Of a stretch of 64,000 nt of DNA, positions 63,223 to 64,000 are shown piece after piece; the first letter of the stretch is position 1; the number at the start of each line of letters is the position of its first letter. The notes under the pieces were generated by a model. That model searched no databases. It worked only from the letters and a program-made list of their open reading frames with translations, and was not told the DNA's origin. The DNA comes from Chloracidobacterium sp. N (GTDB lineage: Bacteria > Acidobacteriota > Blastocatellia > Chloracidobacteriales > Chloracidobacteriaceae). The stretch covers positions 789,501 to 853,500 of the forward strand of contig NZ_CP072642.1 of the NCBI RefSeq assembly GCF_018304765.1. Direction: 5' to 3'. A program made the position numbers and the translations under genes.

Positions 63223-64000
63223 ATGATGTCTTTTGCCTGCCGTCGCTGGTGGTGTCTGGGGTTGGTGTGGCTGCTAGTGGTTGCCACACCGGTCGGGGTG
63301 ATGCGTGTGCCGGCCCAGTCGCTGGTGGCTGGCGGGAGCACCGGGCAGAGAACCGGAGCTTCCACGAAGCCGGCAGCTTCCCCTGAGCCGTTGGAGGTGG
63401 TTGTTTTGCGGCGGGTTGACGAGGTTGACCGGCCGCCGACGGCAGAAGAGGTGGAAGACTTTCTGAAAGCAAAATCGCTGAAGTACAGCACGGTGCTGGC
63501 GTGGCGGGTGTTGACGCGGCAGGCGCTGGCGTTCCGGGCTGGGGCGGCTTTGCTGCGGCGGAGCGGCGTTGGTTTTGAACCATACATGCTGCTGGGTGGG
63601 GATTGGTATCCACGGCTGCGGGCGCAGTTGGAGCGGGAGGCGTCGTTCCGGGCGGTGCAGCGGCTGGGCGGGCAGGCGCAGGGGGTGTGGATGGGAGACA
63701 CGGTGGTGGTGCCGGAGCGGGTCGAGGCAACGGGGGATGTGGTGATTGTTGCGCGGCAGATGGTGGTTGAAGGACGGGAGGTGGTGTTCGAGGGGTCACA
63801 TCACATTTACCTGTTTCAGGCAGAGCCGCCCCGGTTCATGGGTGCGCAGGCAGGGCGTGTGATGATAGTTGTGAAGGGTTTTGGGCGGGATGAATGGCAG
63901 GAAATGGTGCGGAAAGGGAAGTGTCCGCCGAACTGTGATGAACTGCCGGGGGCCGATGGGGCGGATGGGAAGCACGGTGCGAATGGAGCGGATGGGGCAA
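63223..64000 (+). CDS. Secreted protein entering collagen-like repeats; truncated by the window edge
   Basis: From ATG 63223 (or 63226) about 259 residues are visible. They begin with a signal peptide (RRWWCLGLVWLLVVATPVG), then an unrecognised domain with VVVLRRVDEVDRPP, FEPYMLLGGDW and GRVMIVVKGFGRDEW. Two cysteines (CPPNC) precede Gly-X-Y repeats starting GADGADGKHGANGADGA, which run off the window. Codon use is unusually G-rich (many GTG, CGG and GGG). A TTGACG box at 63156 beside an A10 tract could be a promoter. It is probably a surface or extracellular collagen-like protein. Confidence 0.75.
   Translation, partial: MMSFACRRWWCLGLVWLLVVATPVGVMRVPAQSLVAGGSTGQRTGASTKPAASPEPLEVVVLRRVDEVDRPPTAEEVEDFLKAKSLKYSTVLAWRVLTRQALAFRAGAALLRRSGVGFEPYMLLGGDWYPRLRAQLEREASFRAVQRLGGQAQGVWMGDTVVVPERVEATGDVVIVARQMVVEGREVVFEGSHHIYLFQAEPPRFMGAQAGRVMIVVKGFGRDEWQEMVRKGKCPPNCDELPGADGADGKHGANGADGA

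Overview
The window is GC-rich, densely coding chromosomal DNA from a diderm (Gram-negative) bacterium. It carries a class A penicillin-binding protein, LolA/LolB/LolD-like lipoprotein-sorting genes, RseP, YidC, a SurA-type foldase and an O-antigen-ligase-like protein. Zinc-ribbon Ser/Thr kinases, formylglycine-enzyme-fold (FGE) proteins, TPR-REC-DUF4388 regulators and a split lycopene cyclase (crtYc/crtYd) make an Acidobacteriota member such as Chloracidobacterium my best guess. That rests on gene content and recall, not on a database search. No rRNA, tRNA, CRISPR array, insertion sequence or prophage was seen.

Layout. 1-6.6 kb: truncated ATP-type PEP carboxykinase, a DUF808 membrane protein, a YdcZ-type transporter, a PBP1-type transglycosylase/transpeptidase, an SDR oxidoreductase without the usual Ser, and panC. 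6.8-11.4 kb: a zinc-ribbon/FGE-fold membrane protein, a TPR protein and an orphan nucleoside-type ABC permease. 11.4-18.6 kb, minus strand: TlpA-like protein, UbiB-like kinase, thioredoxin/DUF255 protein, methyltransferase, crtYc, crtYd and panE; the last three overlap by 4 bp at each junction. 18.8-23.9 kb: rseP, then rpmH-rnpA-yidD-yidC-khpB. 23.9-26.8 kb: a putative lipoprotein-trafficking cluster. 26.8-31 kb: DUF58 protein, O-antigen-ligase-like protein with an embedded PDZ-like segment, SurA-like isomerase. 31-41 kb is rich in signalling genes: a pseudokinase-FGE fusion, two tandem TPR-REC-DUF4388 regulators, a TatT-like TPR protein, a molybdopterin oxidoreductase and a zinc-ribbon kinase with WD40 repeats. 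41-46.3 kb: rqcP-like S4 protein, crotonase, hot-dog thioesterase, comM, membrane protein, SGNH hydrolase. 46.4-54.4 kb: pgk, recF, TauE-like exporter, holB, and E1-beta plus E2 of a 2-oxoacid dehydrogenase. 54.4-64 kb: GT39-like membrane protein, HD-GYP protein, zinc-ribbon membrane protein, single-domain response regulator, CaiB-like CoA transferase, a second molybdopterin oxidoreductase and the start of a secreted collagen-repeat protein.

The most notable signal is that pgk and the E2 gene are each broken by one extra nucleotide inside an A8 run. These are the only two A8 runs I found on the coding strand of genes here. Removing one A from each restores a full-length protein of normal size. 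The cause is either a repeated homopolymer sequencing error or transcriptional slippage, and this can be tested directly. Other noteworthy items are two unusual FGE-domain fusions, the crtYc-crtYd-panE overlap operon, a perfect 13-nt Shine-Dalgarno sequence before an 18-codon ORF, and several 7-15 bp tandem repeats at gene junctions.
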